Positions 63,261 to 64,000 of a DNA stretch of 64,000 bases are shown here, piece by piece. The position numbers and the translations under genes are program-made. Origin of the DNA: Alcanivorax nanhaiticus (GTDB taxonomy: Bacteria > Pseudomonadota > Gammaproteobacteria > Pseudomonadales > Alcanivoracaceae); assembly GCF_000756665.1 (NCBI RefSeq), contig NZ_ARXV01000008.1:1-64000 (forward strand), written 5' to 3'. Every line of letters starts with the position of its first letter. Positions within the stretch are counted from its first letter, which is position 1. The notes below the pieces were generated by a model. The model worked only from the letters and a program-made list of their open reading frames with translations. It was not told the origin of the DNA and searched no databases.

Positions 63261-64000
63261 CGGAACGCTGCCCGCTTCACGCAGCACGCTTCACACTCGC
63301 CCCCTGCGGGGCCTGTTGATGATTGTCGCTCTGTGCCTGCCATTGCTGGGCCAGGCCAAAGTGGAGATGCTCGACCGGATTGTGGCGGTGGTGAACGATG
63401 GCGCCATCATGGCCAGTGAGCTGGATGAGCGCATCAATATGATTGCGCTGCAATTCCAGGAAAAAGGCCAGCAGCTGCCTCCCCCGGCGATTATGCGCGA
63501 GCAGGTCTTGGACCGGATGATTCTGGAACGCCTGCAGCTGCAACTGGCCAAACGGGGCGGCATCAAGGTGGACGAGGCCTCCCTGAACCAGGCCCTGGCC
63601 GGCATCGCACGGCAGAACAACATGACCCTGGAAGGCTTCGCCGATGCCCTGCAGCAAGACGGCTATGACTGGCCCCAGTTTCGCGAGCAGATCCGTGAAG
63701 ACATGATCATCTCACGCCTGCAGCAGCGCAGTGTGGCGTCCCGGATTCGGGTTACCGACCGGGAAGTGAACCGCTTCCTGGAATCGGAAATGGGCAAGCA
63801 GATGTTCGAGGAAGATTTTCACCTCGGCCATATTCTGGTGCGTGTGCCTGCCGGAGCCAGCCCGGAAGAAGTGCAAGCGGCCACCAGCAAGACCAACGAT
63901 ATCGAGACGCGTCTGAAACAGGGCGAAGATTTCAACCAACTGGCCACCTCGCTTTCCGATGGTCCCAAAGCCCTTGAAGGCGGCGATCTCGGATGGCGGC
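63253..64000 (+). CDS. surA: Periplasmic chaperone / PPIase SurA, 5' part
   Basis: Frame open to the window end (249 codons seen; full proteins have about 430). ATG 63253 lies within the lptD 3' end behind AGGAGAG. Signal peptide (about residues 1-35, ending GQAKVEM), then the SurA N-domain: LDRIVAVVNDGAIMASELDERI, VLDRMILERLQLQLAKRGGI and YDWPQFREQIREDMIISRLQQR; the first parvulin domain begins at FHLGHILVRVP and GGDLGWR is the last part seen. SurA folds outer-membrane barrels including LptD. Confidence 0.96.
   Translation, partial: MNNGTLPASRSTLHTRPLRGLLMIVALCLPLLGQAKVEMLDRIVAVVNDGAIMASELDERINMIALQFQEKGQQLPPPAIMREQVLDRMILERLQLQLAKRGGIKVDEASLNQALAGIARQNNMTLEGFADALQQDGYDWPQFREQIREDMIISRLQQRSVASRIRVTDREVNRFLESEMGKQMFEEDFHLGHILVRVPAGASPEEVQAATSKTNDIETRLKQGEDFNQLATSLSDGPKALEGGDLGWR

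Noticed and set aside
1..64000. rRNA, tRNA genes, prophage, intact insertion sequences, CRISPR arrays
   Set aside because: None recognised on reading either strand; small non-coding RNAs could still have been missed by eye.

Overview
The window reads as a chromosomal segment of a marine, Alcanivorax-like gammaproteobacterium. This is an inference from gene content and order; no rRNA gene is present to settle it. Supporting signs are a moderately high GC content, Pseudomonas-type gene neighbourhoods (speD / OsmC / vfr beside the trp genes, amgK-murU divergent from lptD-surA, aroQ-accB-accC-prmA-dusB-fis-purH-purD), ubiquinone biosynthesis (coq7) and a cyo-type quinol oxidase with a RegB/RegA (RoxSR-like) redox pair. 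I saw no rRNA, tRNA, CRISPR array, prophage or intact insertion sequence.

Layout. 1-5.1 kb: DUF2459 fragment, an ArsR / SRPBCC pair, a frame-disrupted VOC gene, uracil salvage (upp-uraA), a secreted rhodanese and ppa. 5.2-7.2 kb: AraC regulator and a PF10118 hydrolase. 7.4-13.3 kb: a compact seven-gene minus-strand operon, tlpA - DUF4266 - DUF3570 - apbE - response regulator - sensor kinase - DUF2333, divergent from dsbD (13.4-15.3 kb). 15.7-25 kb: housekeeping block (aroQ, accBC, prmA, DUF3426, dusB, fis, purH, purD). 25.1-30.5 kb: signalling block (cNMP-binding/rhodanese fusion, 7TMR-DISM hybrid kinase, Ycf46-like AAA ATPase). 30.6-38.7 kb: coq7, speD, OsmC, vfr, a PchB-like chorismate mutase and trpC-trpD-trpG-trpE. 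39-43 kb: small conserved genes, a fatty acid hydroxylase, an AraC regulator and a PhnB-like protein. 43-50 kb: cyoABCD - SURF1 - regB - regA. 50-54.3 kb: MHS transporter, old-yellow-enzyme reductase with divergent HxlR regulator, HD-domain protein. 54.4-58.1 kb: four minus-strand lipoprotein genes, three in visibly AT-richer DNA, including a MORN-repeat / C13 (legumain-like) peptidase fusion. 58.4-64 kb: rpe, murU, amgK, lptD and the start of surA.

Most interesting. (1) The tlpA-DUF4266-DUF3570-apbE-two-component operon beside dsbD looks like one envelope redox module. DUF3570 carries D-T-L-T-G-A-S, which fits the ApbE flavinylation motif; the DUF4266 lipoprotein ends in a C-G-C-N tail; and a PmrA-box-like direct repeat lies in the tlpA/dsbD intergenic region, as expected if the operon's own OmpR-family regulator acts there. 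(2) Many intergenic spaces hold arrays of 7-bp units that reappear in inverted orientation on the other side of a structured core. At least three unrelated heptamer sequences (GTTAACT-, GAGTTTC- and GACGCCG-like) share this architecture, and several carry almost the same GC-rich terminator hairpin. (3) A 267-bp element with a 25-bp terminal inverted repeat and two internal hairpins sits between trpD and trpC. (4) The hybrid kinase keeps its phospho-acceptor histidine but its ATP-binding domain is badly degenerate. (5) The MORN/C13 peptidase lipoprotein.
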